From Lachnospiraceae bacterium (GTDB lineage Bacteria > Bacillota > Clostridia > Lachnospirales > Lachnospiraceae): a DNA stretch of 35,079 nucleotides. The translations under genes and the position numbers were made by a program. The notes beneath the pieces are model-generated. The model did not search any database, was not told where the DNA came from, and was given only the letters and a program-made list of their open reading frames with translations. Shown here one piece after another: positions 21,527-29,906 of the stretch. Each line of letters opens with the position of its first letter. Positions within the stretch are counted from its first letter, which is position 1. The stretch lies in contig JALEWG010000105.1 of assembly GCA_022788065.1 (NCBI GenBank), positions 1 to 35,079 of the forward strand, in the 5' to 3' direction.

Positions 21527-23902
21527 TCAGATACCGCCCGGTCTGTCAAGCCATCCGGATATTTCCAGACGCCTGCCATCCGTCTTGACAAGTATGGCTC
21601 CGGAGCGGGCCGTGTCAAACCGGACGGCGCCCATGGCTTCGCACCGGTCTGTCACCTCTCCGGCCGGGTGCCCATAGAAATTCCCCTCCCCATAGGAAAA
21701 GATCACGTACTGCGGCCGGACCGCCTCAAGAAATTCCTGTCCGGTGGAGGACGCGGAGCCGTGATGGGCAGCTTTCAGAACCGTGACCGGGCACAGGACG
21801 CCTGCTTCTTCCATTGTTCTTTCGGCCTCTGTCCCCGCGTCGCCGGTCAGAAGCATAGAAAAGTCTTCATATCGGAAAAGAAGGACCAGCGAGCCATCAT
21901 TCCGGTCCGTGAGCCTCCCCTGCCCCGTCGGGGAGAGACAGAGGATCTCTGTCTTTTTTCCCAGAATCTCTCCGGGACTCTCGCCCGCCTTCAGATAGGT
22001 GACCGGGATCATCCGTTCCGAAGCCAGTGCAGCAAGCTCATGGTTCACGGGGTCATCCTTAAGCGCTTCGGACAGGATCAGCCTTCCAAGGGAAATGCCG
22101 CATTCCGACGTTTCCAGCAGATACCGGATTCCGTTCACATGATCCAGGTCCCCGTGCGTGACTGCCGCAGCCTCCAGATGCCGGATCCCTCTGCTTTTTA
22201 AATACGGAACCAGGCACTCGCCTCCCGGATCTCTTTTCTGACTGCTGCCGCAGTCCACCAGCATGGTCCTGTTTCCGGCGGAGATCACGATTCCATCCCC
22301 CTGTCCCACATCGAGGAATGTGATGGAAAACCCGCTGTTTCCCGACGGAAACAGAAAAAGTGCGCCGCAGAGCCACAGAATGAGCCACTGCTTCCCGCGG
22401 TGAGCCGCAAGCCATGTTCCGGCCAGAATACAGCAGTAAAAAGCTGCAATCGCCGAAAATGCCGGCACCCCGGGCACCAGAGACGCCCCGGGGAACTCCC
22501 GGACCCGCTCACACAGCATCTGATAGAGGAAGAGGATCCAGTGGGCGCCTCCGAAAAGCACACGGCCCAGAGGTATGGCAAGGAACGATCCAGCCGTTCC
22601 CAGGATTCCCGAGACAAGCACCAGTGTCATGAGCGGAATGACCAGAAGGTTCAGAAAACCCGCATAAGCCGGTAATTCAAAGGCAGTCCGAAGGATCACC
22701 GGTGCTGTCATCATCTGGATCGAAAAGCTCAGGAAAACGCTCTCCGTTTTCTTTCCCGTTTTCATGCGCCTCACAAGGTACTGTCCGGGAAACCAGACGG
22801 CTGCCACGGCGAGAAACGAGAGCTGAAACGAGGCCTGTGTGAGCAGATACGGTCTCCACAGGAGTATACCGATCAATGGCACACACATGGCGGAAGGCCT
22901 GTCGTACGTTCTCCCGCATGTCTCCGCAAGGAAGGAGATCCCCATCATAAATACAGACCGGATCACGGACGGGCCGAATCCGGCCAATGCACCGTAAACC
23001 ATCAAAGCCAGAAATGAGACCAGTCCGGCTGCCGGATATCCCGCCCCCAGTCTTCTGAAAAGCTTCCAGAGCCCCATGCCGATCACGGACATATGGAGTC
23101 CGCTGATGGCGAGAAGGTGGGAGATCCCGTTTTTGCGATACAACTCATACGTTCCGGGATCCAGATCATTCCTGTCCCCCAGAAGGACTGCCTTCAGGAT
23201 CCCGGCATCGTCCGCCTTAGCGGCGGCGTCGATTTTTTCGGACAGGATCTGACGGAGATTTCGGATTCCTTCCCGCGCCGCCAGGTACCGGCCATCCGTG
23301 ACTGCGCAGTTCTCTCCCGTGAGGATCCCGGATACGCCGGCCGAGCGGCAGTAGCGTCTGTAATCAAAACCTCCCGGATTGCCGGCCCGGTCCGGCAGTT
23401 TAAGCGTCCCTGCAATCTGCACCTCCATGCCGATCTTCACGCCCGGCTCCTGTTTCAGATAGACACAGAGCCTCCTCACCGTCCATTGCCCCGATGTGTC
23501 AGTGACCGTACAGGCTCCAAGAAGCAGCCGGCTCCCGTACCCGGTCTCACCGACATCCAGGACAGTCCCGGTGACAGCCCGCTCCTCTCGCAGGCACTTA
23601 AGGATCCGTTCCTCTTCCTCCCGGAAATTCTCTCGCTCCTGCTCCATGCGGAATATGCCGACCCACAGTCCCGACAGGACCAGCAAAAAGGCCGGCCCCC
23701 ATCCTCCCGCCTTTCCTCTTTTTCGCACGGCTGAAAATCCAGCCACGCAAAGAAAGGCAGAAATCAGGGCTGCCGGCCCGAATCTCAGAATACCTGTCAT
23801 CCCAAGGGCCATCGTCTCTCCAAGTACCAGTCCCCCCGCGAGATACACAAGCGGTCTATTGATCTGTTTTTCCTCCTTCAATATACTCGTAATTCCGTTC
23901 AA
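21527..23902 (-). CDS. comEC: ComEC/Rec2 DNA uptake channel with C-terminal metallo-beta-lactamase domain (start uncertain)
   Basis: KNGISHLLAISGLHMSVIGMGLWKLFRRLG; ITFLDVGQGDGIVISAGNRTMLVDCGS; THGDLDHVNGI. Confidence 0.94.
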   Translation of the reverse strand: MNGITSILKEEKQINRPLVYLAGGLVLGETMALGMTGILRFGPAALISAFLCVAGFSAVRKRGKAGGWGPAFLLVLSGLWVGIFRMEQERENFREEEERILKCLREERAVTGTVLDVGETGYGSRLLLGACTVTDTSGQWTVRRLCVYLKQEPGVKIGMEVQIAGTLKLPDRAGNPGGFDYRRYCRSAGVSGILTGENCAVTDGRYLAAREGIRNLRQILSEKIDAAAKADDAGILKAVLLGDRNDLDPGTYELYRKNGISHLLAISGLHMSVIGMGLWKLFRRLGAGYPAAGLVSFLALMVYGALAGFGPSVIRSVFMMGISFLAETCGRTYDRPSAMCVPLIGILLWRPYLLTQASFQLSFLAVAAVWFPGQYLVRRMKTGKKTESVFLSFSIQMMTAPVILRTAFELPAYAGFLNLLVIPLMTLVLVSGILGTAGSFLAIPLGRVLFGGAHWILFLYQMLCERVREFPGASLVPGVPAFSAIAAFYCCILAGTWLAAHRGKQWLILWLCGALFLFPSGNSGFSITFLDVGQGDGIVISAGNRTMLVDCGSSQKRDPGGECLVPYLKSRGIRHLEAAAVTHGDLDHVNGIRYLLETSECGISLGRLILSEALKDDPVNHELAALASERMIPVTYLKAGESPGEILGKKTEILCLSPTGQGRLTDRNDGSLVLLFRYEDFSMLLTGDAGTEAERTMEEAGVLCPVTVLKAAHHGSASSTGQEFLEAVRPQYVIFSYGEGNFYGHPAGEVTDRCEAMGAVRFDTARSGAILVKTDGRRLEISGWLDRPGGI

Positions 23903-24794
23903 ACACGGTGCTCAGAGGAATCGAATCCCGGAACACCGCATCCTGCGAGCCGTTGATCCGGATCTGAACCCGGCTCACCGTTGACAGCTCTGACAGGGAA
24001 TTGACAATCGAGTAAATGGGAATATAATCCCTTACCTCCAGCGTGTTGTCCAGAAATGTCGCATCCAGATTGATGGAGCACACACTCTCATTTACAGTAA
24101 CATTTAAAAGCTTCACATCCCGCGGAATCGCCGCGTACGCTCCCGGCTTTTCCGGCCCCTCGATCAGCTGCTCCACGATCAGCTTCTCCACCGACGTGTT
24201 GGTGCTTCTCATGACCTCCCGCTTCTCCTCCACCAGAAAGTCTCCCGTCTCGTTGGCGAAGTACAGAGTCAGTTCCGTTTTCTCGAAGGAATTGATGTCC
24301 CGGATACTGTCTACAAAGTCTGACGCCGTCAGCATTCCGACCGGATTTCCCGCGCTGTCCACAATGGGCTGGTCTCCGCAGTAGATCACAAGATATTCAA
24401 TTCCCGGGATCTGTGTCAGAGTTTTTGTCAGCGCCGCCCTGCACAGGATCTCCTGCACCGAATTCATCAGCGCATAGCTGGCATCCACGTACAGATGGAG
24501 AACATTTTCCTCCAGACGGAACGTCACCTTCTCCATCTGTCCCGGCATGGCCGTCTGGCAGTCCAGATCCGACGGAACGGCTCCCAGACGCGCAAGGAAC
24601 TCCTGGACCAGCTCCTCCAGCTTCTCCGTGCCGGTTTCATACCCGTTCCCGATCAGTTTGTTCCCGGCCGAATTCAGGTAATAAATCGTGTACTCCTGGA
24701 GTCCGGAATCCGCTTTTCGGGACCGGCAGCCAGCGCACAGAGCAATGACCGCCAGTAAGAGGAAAACTGCAAAGATCCTTTTTCGATTCTTCAT
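23856..24794 (-). CDS. GerM-like lipoprotein with tandem GerMN domains
   Basis: Signal peptide with ALCAGC lipobox; two repeats of the GerMN pattern (VLHLYVDASYALMNS...; VCSINLDATFLDNT...). Confidence 0.85.
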   Translation of the reverse strand: MKNRKRIFAVFLLLAVIALCAGCRSRKADSGLQEYTIYYLNSAGNKLIGNGYETGTEKLEELVQEFLARLGAVPSDLDCQTAMPGQMEKVTFRLEENVLHLYVDASYALMNSVQEILCRAALTKTLTQIPGIEYLVIYCGDQPIVDSAGNPVGMLTASDFVDSIRDINSFEKTELTLYFANETGDFLVEEKREVMRSTNTSVEKLIVEQLIEGPEKPGAYAAIPRDVKLLNVTVNESVCSINLDATFLDNTLEVRDYIPIYSIVNSLSELSTVSRVQIRINGSQDAVFRDSIPLSTVFERNYEYIEGGKTDQ

Positions 24795-24808
24795 ATGGTT
24801 CTCTCCTC

Positions 24809-26281
24809 CTATGGTATGTAAATTAACGGAATGCGGACAAGAAACACGGTTCCCTCGCCTTCCCTGCTCTCCACACGGACCGCACCGTGATGCAGCAGAA
24901 TCACGCTCTTCGTGATGGCAAGTCCGAGACCTGTACCTCCGGTCTCTCTGGATCTCGCCTTGTCGACCCGGTAAAACCGTTCAAATACCCGTTCCCTGAA
25001 TTCTTCCGGGATCCCGATTCCAGAATCCGCCACTTTCAGATAGAAGAATTTATGGTCTGCATCCAGCGTCACGCGGACCCAGCCGTCTTCCCGGTTATAT
25101 TTGATGGCATTCTCAACCAGATTATTGACTGCCAGTGAGAATTTGACTTCGTCAATATCCGCCGTCACTTCCCGCATGCTCTCGAAGATCAGCTCAATAT
25201 TCCGTTTTCTCGCAATGGGACGCAGGCGTTTAAGCACCATCTCCACCTGCCGGTTGATATCCGAGGAGACAATATTGGTCTCCGGCGCTGCCTTGTCCAT
25301 GCGGACCAGGCTCAGAAGATCGTCAATGATCTTGCTCTCGCGGTCGATCTCATCGGAGATATCCGACATAAATTCCTTATAGAGCTCCTGCGGAACCTCG
25401 TCCATACTCATCAGGGAATCTGCCAGTACGCGGATCGAGGTGATCGGCGTCTTAAGCTCGTGGGACACGTTGGATACAAATTCCTGGCGGGATCTCTCCA
25501 CCGAGCGGATCGTATTGAGCATCCGGGTCAGCGATTCGGAAATCTTCTTTGTTTCCCGGTAGGTTTCCTCACAGATATCCTCGTCCAGATTTCCCTCCGC
25601 CACCCGGTTGATCGAAGATACCAGGGCGTCGAAAGGTCTCATGGCCATATTGACAGCCGCAAGCGCCAGGATCAGGATCACGACCAGAACCAGAAGCTGA
25701 TAGAACGCCGACTTCTCTTTCAGGCTTTCCTCCAGGTTCAGCATACTTTCCGTAGAGGCCGTCACCAGCATCACCCCGGCTGTCCTGGCCGGAGCTTTGC
25801 TGTCCGGCGTATTCACGTTCTCCGTGATCGGGATCGCCAGCACAAAATAGTGCTTTTCCGTATTGTATTTGTTCGTACTCTCTCCCTGAAAACAGCGGAT
25901 GGTTTCCTCTGAAATACAGATCTTTCCCTCAGACAGAGAAAATGTATCCTTAATGATCTTAAAACCCGGATTTACGATAATAATACGCCCGTTATAAATA
26001 TCCGCCAGCATGGAAAGCTCTGTGTCGATCCCCGACTTGTCCGCCGCTGTCCCGGACAGATATCCGGTCCTGGACATCTTGTTGCTCAGGATCTGGCACT
26101 GGTTCTGGACGTCGATGATCCTTCTGTTGACCTGATTCTGGCGCGAGGAGCTCGCAAGCACGCGCCCCTGGATCATGAGCGGCACCATACATGCCAGAAT
26201 CGCAAACAGAAGAAGCGGGAGCTTGATACTCGGCGTGTGGACACGGTACAGCTCTTCAATCTTACTGCGGAGCGTTTTCAT
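24809..26281 (-). CDS. HAMP-domain sensor histidine kinase, no adjacent response regulator (start corrected to 26281)
   Basis: Two TM; HAMP (MRPFDALVSSINRVAEGNLD); EFVSNVSHELKTPITSIRV H-box; NLVENAIKY; GGTGLGLAITKS; RBS GGAGGAAG before MKTLRSK. Confidence 0.94.
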   Translation of the reverse strand: MKTLRSKIEELYRVHTPSIKLPLLLFAILACMVPLMIQGRVLASSSRQNQVNRRIIDVQNQCQILSNKMSRTGYLSGTAADKSGIDTELSMLADIYNGRIIIVNPGFKIIKDTFSLSEGKICISEETIRCFQGESTNKYNTEKHYFVLAIPITENVNTPDSKAPARTAGVMLVTASTESMLNLEESLKEKSAFYQLLVLVVILILALAAVNMAMRPFDALVSSINRVAEGNLDEDICEETYRETKKISESLTRMLNTIRSVERSRQEFVSNVSHELKTPITSIRVLADSLMSMDEVPQELYKEFMSDISDEIDRESKIIDDLLSLVRMDKAAPETNIVSSDINRQVEMVLKRLRPIARKRNIELIFESMREVTADIDEVKFSLAVNNLVENAIKYNREDGWVRVTLDADHKFFYLKVADSGIGIPEEFRERVFERFYRVDKARSRETGGTGLGLAITKSVILLHHGAVRVESREGEGTVFLVRIPLIYIP

Positions 26282-27152
26282 CTTCCTCCACCATCTTTCT
26301 GGTCGCCGTAAGTGCAAGACAGCCCGGCCCGATATGACAGGAAATACTCAGGGACAGCGGTGCGATAAAGATATCCGCCTCCGGATACGTCTCCTGTACC
26401 TCCTTCATAAATTCCACAGCCGCCTCCTCGTTCTGGGTGTGGGCAATTGCCAGATGGGTGTGTCTGCATTCCGGATCGCGAAGCCGTGTCTCCAGTTCCT
26501 TCCGGATCGCATTCATCATGATCAATTTCGCCTGCTTCATGGTTCTCGCCTTGGCATAAGCGTCCAACTTCTCGCCGAAAATGCTGAGAACCGGCTTGAT
26601 CTTTAAGAGCGTGCCGAGTATGGCCGCAGCCGGAGTGATGCGCCCTCCCTTTTTCAGATATTTTAACGTATCCACTGTGACGAAAATGCTGGAATCAAAT
26701 TTCGTCTCCTCCAGGCGTTTCTTTACCTTTGCCGCATCGGCTCCCTGGCTGATCAGAAGCTTCGCATCCTTCACCGACTGGAGCTGCGTGACAGAAATTC
26801 TCTGATTGTTTACAACAAAGACCTTTCCCTCGTATTTTTCATCCTCCGCCAGCATCATGGCCGTCTCGCAGGATCCGGACAGACCGCTGGACATCGGAAT
26901 ATGGACAAGCTGGTCATAGTCTTTTAACACGTCGTCCCAGAGATTCATGACCGATTCCGGCGACGGCTGGGAGGTGGAAATATCCGCGTCCTCGCCCAGT
27001 CTTTTATAAAAATCCTCCTGTGTCAGAGTGATATCTTCAAAGTACGTTTCCCCGTCGATCATAAAGGGCATCGGCAGAACAAATACCTCCATCTCCTTTG
27101 CCTGCTTCTGTGTGATTCCGCTGTTGCTGTCTGTTACAACCGCAATTCTCAT
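26262..27152 (-). CDS. DegV family (fatty-acid-binding) protein
   Basis: MRIAVVTDSNSGITQKQAKEMEVFVLPMPFMIDGETYFEDITLTQEDFYKRL; PMSSGLSGSCETA; RBS GAGGAG before ATG 27152. Confidence 0.95.
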   Translation of the reverse strand: MRIAVVTDSNSGITQKQAKEMEVFVLPMPFMIDGETYFEDITLTQEDFYKRLGEDADISTSQPSPESVMNLWDDVLKDYDQLVHIPMSSGLSGSCETAMMLAEDEKYEGKVFVVNNQRISVTQLQSVKDAKLLISQGADAAKVKKRLEETKFDSSIFVTVDTLKYLKKGGRITPAAAILGTLLKIKPVLSIFGEKLDAYAKARTMKQAKLIMMNAIRKELETRLRDPECRHTHLAIAHTQNEEAAVEFMKEVQETYPEADIFIAPLSLSISCHIGPGCLALTATRKMVEEDENAPQ

Positions 27153-27239
27153 GAATAAACTCCTCACTTTCCTGTGTCATAAGCATGTTTCATTTTACCT
27201 TATTTTCTTCAGAAATGGAAGTGCAAAACACAGAAAGTA

Positions 27240-27268
27240 TGGACGAAATTTTCAATTTGAGTTATAAT
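27240..27268 (+). promoter_or_regulatory. Putative promoter of zinc-ribbon protein gene
   Basis: TGGACG-N17-TATAAT. Confidence 0.5.
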
Positions 27269-27298
27269 CGTAACAGTTTATCAGAAAGGAAGAACGCT

Positions 27299-28009
27299 AT
27301 GCCATACTGTCCAAAATGTGATATGGAATTTGTCGAAGGGATCACGGTCTGCAGTGACTGCGGCGGCCCTCTCGTGGAATCAAAGGAAGTTGCTGACGCC
27401 ATGAAAAAGGCGGAGGCCGAAAAAAGAGAAGAGGAAATGCGCCAAAAATACGAAGAACTGATGAAAGAAGCCGGAACCGAGACAGGAAATGGGGAAGAGG
27501 AAGCTTCCCGGAAACAGAAATCCACTGCATCTTCCGGCACATATGTCAACAAGGAGCAGCGCTATGAGGACGTCAGCTCCTCCGCCACCGCATTTTTTAT
27601 CGTGGGCGGAGTTCTGGCCGCAGCCTCCGTTTTATGCTTCACGGGGATCGTCAATCTCCCTATGTACGGTGTGTCCAAATTGATTTTTCAGGGCGTGATG
27701 GTCGTCATGGCCGTCGGCTCTCTTGTGATCGCGTTCCGTTCCGGGAAATCTGCCGGCGAACTGAAATCGCAGATTGCCGATGAGCAGAAGGAAACGGAAG
27801 AGATCATTCAGTGGTTTACCGACTCCTGGTCCGGTGACGATCTGGACGCGCAGATCCTCTCCGAGGAGCAGGGTCTCGGAGAGGAGGAAATGAGCTTGAA
27901 GCGGTTCGAGCTGATTCAGGATCATCTGATCACAGGCCGCGATCTCCCGGATCAGGCCTACGTAGATGCTCTCTGCGATATGATCTACAGCCGTCTGTAT
28001 GAAAAATAG
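27299..28009 (+). CDS. Zinc-ribbon membrane protein of unknown function (start corrected to 27299)
   Basis: MPYCPKCDMEFVEGITVCSDCGGPLV (CxxC...CxxC), charged linker, two TM segments; AAAGGAAG RBS. Confidence 0.82.
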   Translation: MPYCPKCDMEFVEGITVCSDCGGPLVESKEVADAMKKAEAEKREEEMRQKYEELMKEAGTETGNGEEEASRKQKSTASSGTYVNKEQRYEDVSSSATAFFIVGGVLAAASVLCFTGIVNLPMYGVSKLIFQGVMVVMAVGSLVIAFRSGKSAGELKSQIADEQKETEEIIQWFTDSWSGDDLDAQILSEEQGLGEEEMSLKRFELIQDHLITGRDLPDQAYVDALCDMIYSRLYEK

Positions 28010-28040
28010 GACGTTGCTTTTTCGGATCATACGATGATGC

Positions 28041-28086
28041 CGCCGTTTTTCCGCTGGTCTCTGCCGGCGCAAAAGCGGCGTTTTTT
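28041..28086 (+). terminator. Putative intrinsic terminator of zinc-ribbon gene
   Basis: CGCCGTTTTT ... AAAAGCGGCG stem (one G-U) followed by T6. Confidence 0.6.
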
Positions 28087-28095
28087 CAGCAGTCT

Positions 28096-28836
28096 CTATT
28101 CATATCGCACGATCTCCTTTTTCAGGCGTTTCATGATCTTTTTTTCCAGTCTGGAAATATAGGACTGGGAGATCCCCATAAGGTCCGCCACTTCCTTCTG
28201 CGTCATCTCCGCTCCGTCCGCACTCTTTAACCCGAAACGGAGTTCCACGATTTTCCGTTCCCGCGGACTTAAATGCTCGATGGCATTGTTGAGCAGATCT
28301 TTCTCGATCTCATCCTCAATTCCCTTGTAGATCACATCCTCATCGGTCCCCAGTATATCGGAGAGCAGAAGTTCATTTCCATCCCAGTCCACATTTAACG
28401 GCTCATCGATGGACACCTCCAGCTTGGTCTTGCTGGTCCGTCTCAGGTACATGAGGATTTCATTTTCAATGCACCGGGAAGCATACGTGGCCAGCTTGAT
28501 ATTTTTGTCCGGATTAAAGGTGTTGATCGCTTTGATCAGGCCGATCGTTCCGATGGAGATCAGGTCCTCCACACCTACACTCGTATTGTCAAATTTTTTC
28601 GCTATGTATACTACCAGACGAAGGTTATGCTCTATCAGCCTGGATTTGGCGTCCTTCTCCCCCTCGGTTCCGAAGCAGGCCAGCATCCTCGTCTCCTCCT
28701 CAAAGGTCAGCGGCGGCGGCAGCACGTCTGCGCCTCCGATATAGTGGATCTCACCCTGATTCTGCATGAGAACCGTGCGGAGTGTGGCTGTTTTTTTTAA
28801 CTTCAGCCGGTTTGGCAGCGATATTTTTATAATCAT
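28096..28836 (-). CDS. sigE: Sporulation sigma factor SigE (pro-sigmaE)
   Basis: N-terminal prosequence then [76 protein letters not shown]; adjacent to spoIIGA. Confidence 0.96.
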   Translation of the reverse strand: MIIKISLPNRLKLKKTATLRTVLMQNQGEIHYIGGADVLPPPLTFEEETRMLACFGTEGEKDAKSRLIEHNLRLVVYIAKKFDNTSVGVEDLISIGTIGLIKAINTFNPDKNIKLATYASRCIENEILMYLRRTSKTKLEVSIDEPLNVDWDGNELLLSDILGTDEDVIYKGIEDEIEKDLLNNAIEHLSPRERKIVELRFGLKSADGAEMTQKEVADLMGISQSYISRLEKKIMKRLKKEIVRYE

Positions 28837-28863
28837 GGCTCTTCCTCCTTCTTTCTTTCCGGA

Positions 28864-29661
28864 TTATTCGTTTTTCTCCGAGACAAAGCATTCAGGAATC
28901 AGCATCGTAAATTCATTGCCGACTGACAGGCGCTGATTCGCGACAGCCACGACGGGCTTTTCAATCATGATCCTGGTTCCTTCCACTACAATCTCCATCT
29001 TTTCAAACGGTACGGCAAACAGCAGTCCCTCCTCGGTTCCCACTGCTCTGTACGGGATAAAAAAGCCCCCGGCGACCCGGTCGCAGAAACCTTCACAGTC
29101 TCCGCGGGCGATGACTGACACCGGTTTTCCTGTTCCCGGGACGGTCAGCCTGTTTCCGGAATCCGCAAGTGCCAGAAATTCTTTCTTTTTCCCGCGGTAA
29201 AACAGCCATACCCGATACAGATGCTCCCCGCACTGCCTGCGCCTGATCCTGAGCCGCAGAAAGCGTTCTCCTCCGATGCTCACCAGTGCCGTAAAGAACA
29301 GACATTCCCAGTCCGACAGGTAAAAATGCTGCACGGAGAATGCCAGGCACCCCTCAAGAAGCGCGGAGGATATGAGAAGCGCAGCTGCCGCACGTACGGT
29401 CGCCTGAAAACCGGGAGTCCGAAACGCCAGAAATACCATCAGGCTGCCCACAGCTGTCACCGTGAGTATCAGCTCCTCCAAAACAGAAAACACAGGAAAT
29501 ACGAGAAGTGCGCAGTTTAAGAGACTTCCGGCCGCTGCGGAAATACCGAGACGCCGCCAGATGACCTTTTCTCCAAGAACTCCGGCAGACAGAAACAGAG
29601 CCAGAAGGTTGAAAGCGAAATCTGCTATGAAAAGCAGATCCAGATACAGTGTATATTCCAA
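28864..29661 (-). CDS. spoIIGA: Sigma-E processing peptidase SpoIIGA (start corrected to TTG at 29661)
   Basis: LEYTLYLDLLFIADFAFNLLALFLSAGVL; GGAGGGG RBS before TTG; polytopic N-terminus and soluble protease-like C-terminus with LALADSGNRL. Confidence 0.92.
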   Translation of the reverse strand: MEYTLYLDLLFIADFAFNLLALFLSAGVLGEKVIWRRLGISAAAGSLLNCALLVFPVFSVLEELILTVTAVGSLMVFLAFRTPGFQATVRAAAALLISSALLEGCLAFSVQHFYLSDWECLFFTALVSIGGERFLRLRIRRRQCGEHLYRVWLFYRGKKKEFLALADSGNRLTVPGTGKPVSVIARGDCEGFCDRVAGGFFIPYRAVGTEEGLLFAVPFEKMEIVVEGTRIMIEKPVVAVANQRLSVGNEFTMLIPECFVSEKNE

Positions 29662-29706
29662 CGGCGCCCCTCCGTCCTGTATCCCAAAACCGGAATAACA
29701 GAACTT

Positions 29707-29739
29707 ATTATAGGCAAAAGCACCTGCGGATTTTGTCAA
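29707..29739 (-). promoter_or_regulatory. Putative Spo0A-activated promoter of spoIIGA-sigE with 21-bp spacer
   Basis: Minus strand TTGACA (29739-29734) - N21 - TATAAT (29712-29707); + strand TGTCAAA (29734-29740) is 6/7 to the 0A box TGTCGAA. Confidence 0.65.
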
Positions 29740-29861
29740 AAGAACAGAAACAATTCCAATTTTTTATCGTCTTTTTTCGGTAGGAAATCGTGAAATGTGA
29801 CTGAAATATAGAAAATTCGATCTGATAAAGAAAAATACCGGGATCCCCCGTGTATTAGTCA

Positions 29862-29891
29862 GAAAGGCGCCGTCAAAGAATGGCGGCGCCT
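29862..29891 (-). terminator. Putative terminator after ftsZ (weak U-tract)
   Basis: GGCGCCG ... CGGCGCC stem followed by TTTC on minus strand. Confidence 0.5.
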
Positions 29892-29906
29892 GAAAATTCG
29901 TGAAAA

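Noticed and set aside
26262-26317. 55-nt overlap between HK and degV ORFs as a functional gene overlap
   Set aside because: Start correction of HK to ATG 26281 (GGAGGAAG RBS) reduces it to an ordinary 20-nt overlap.
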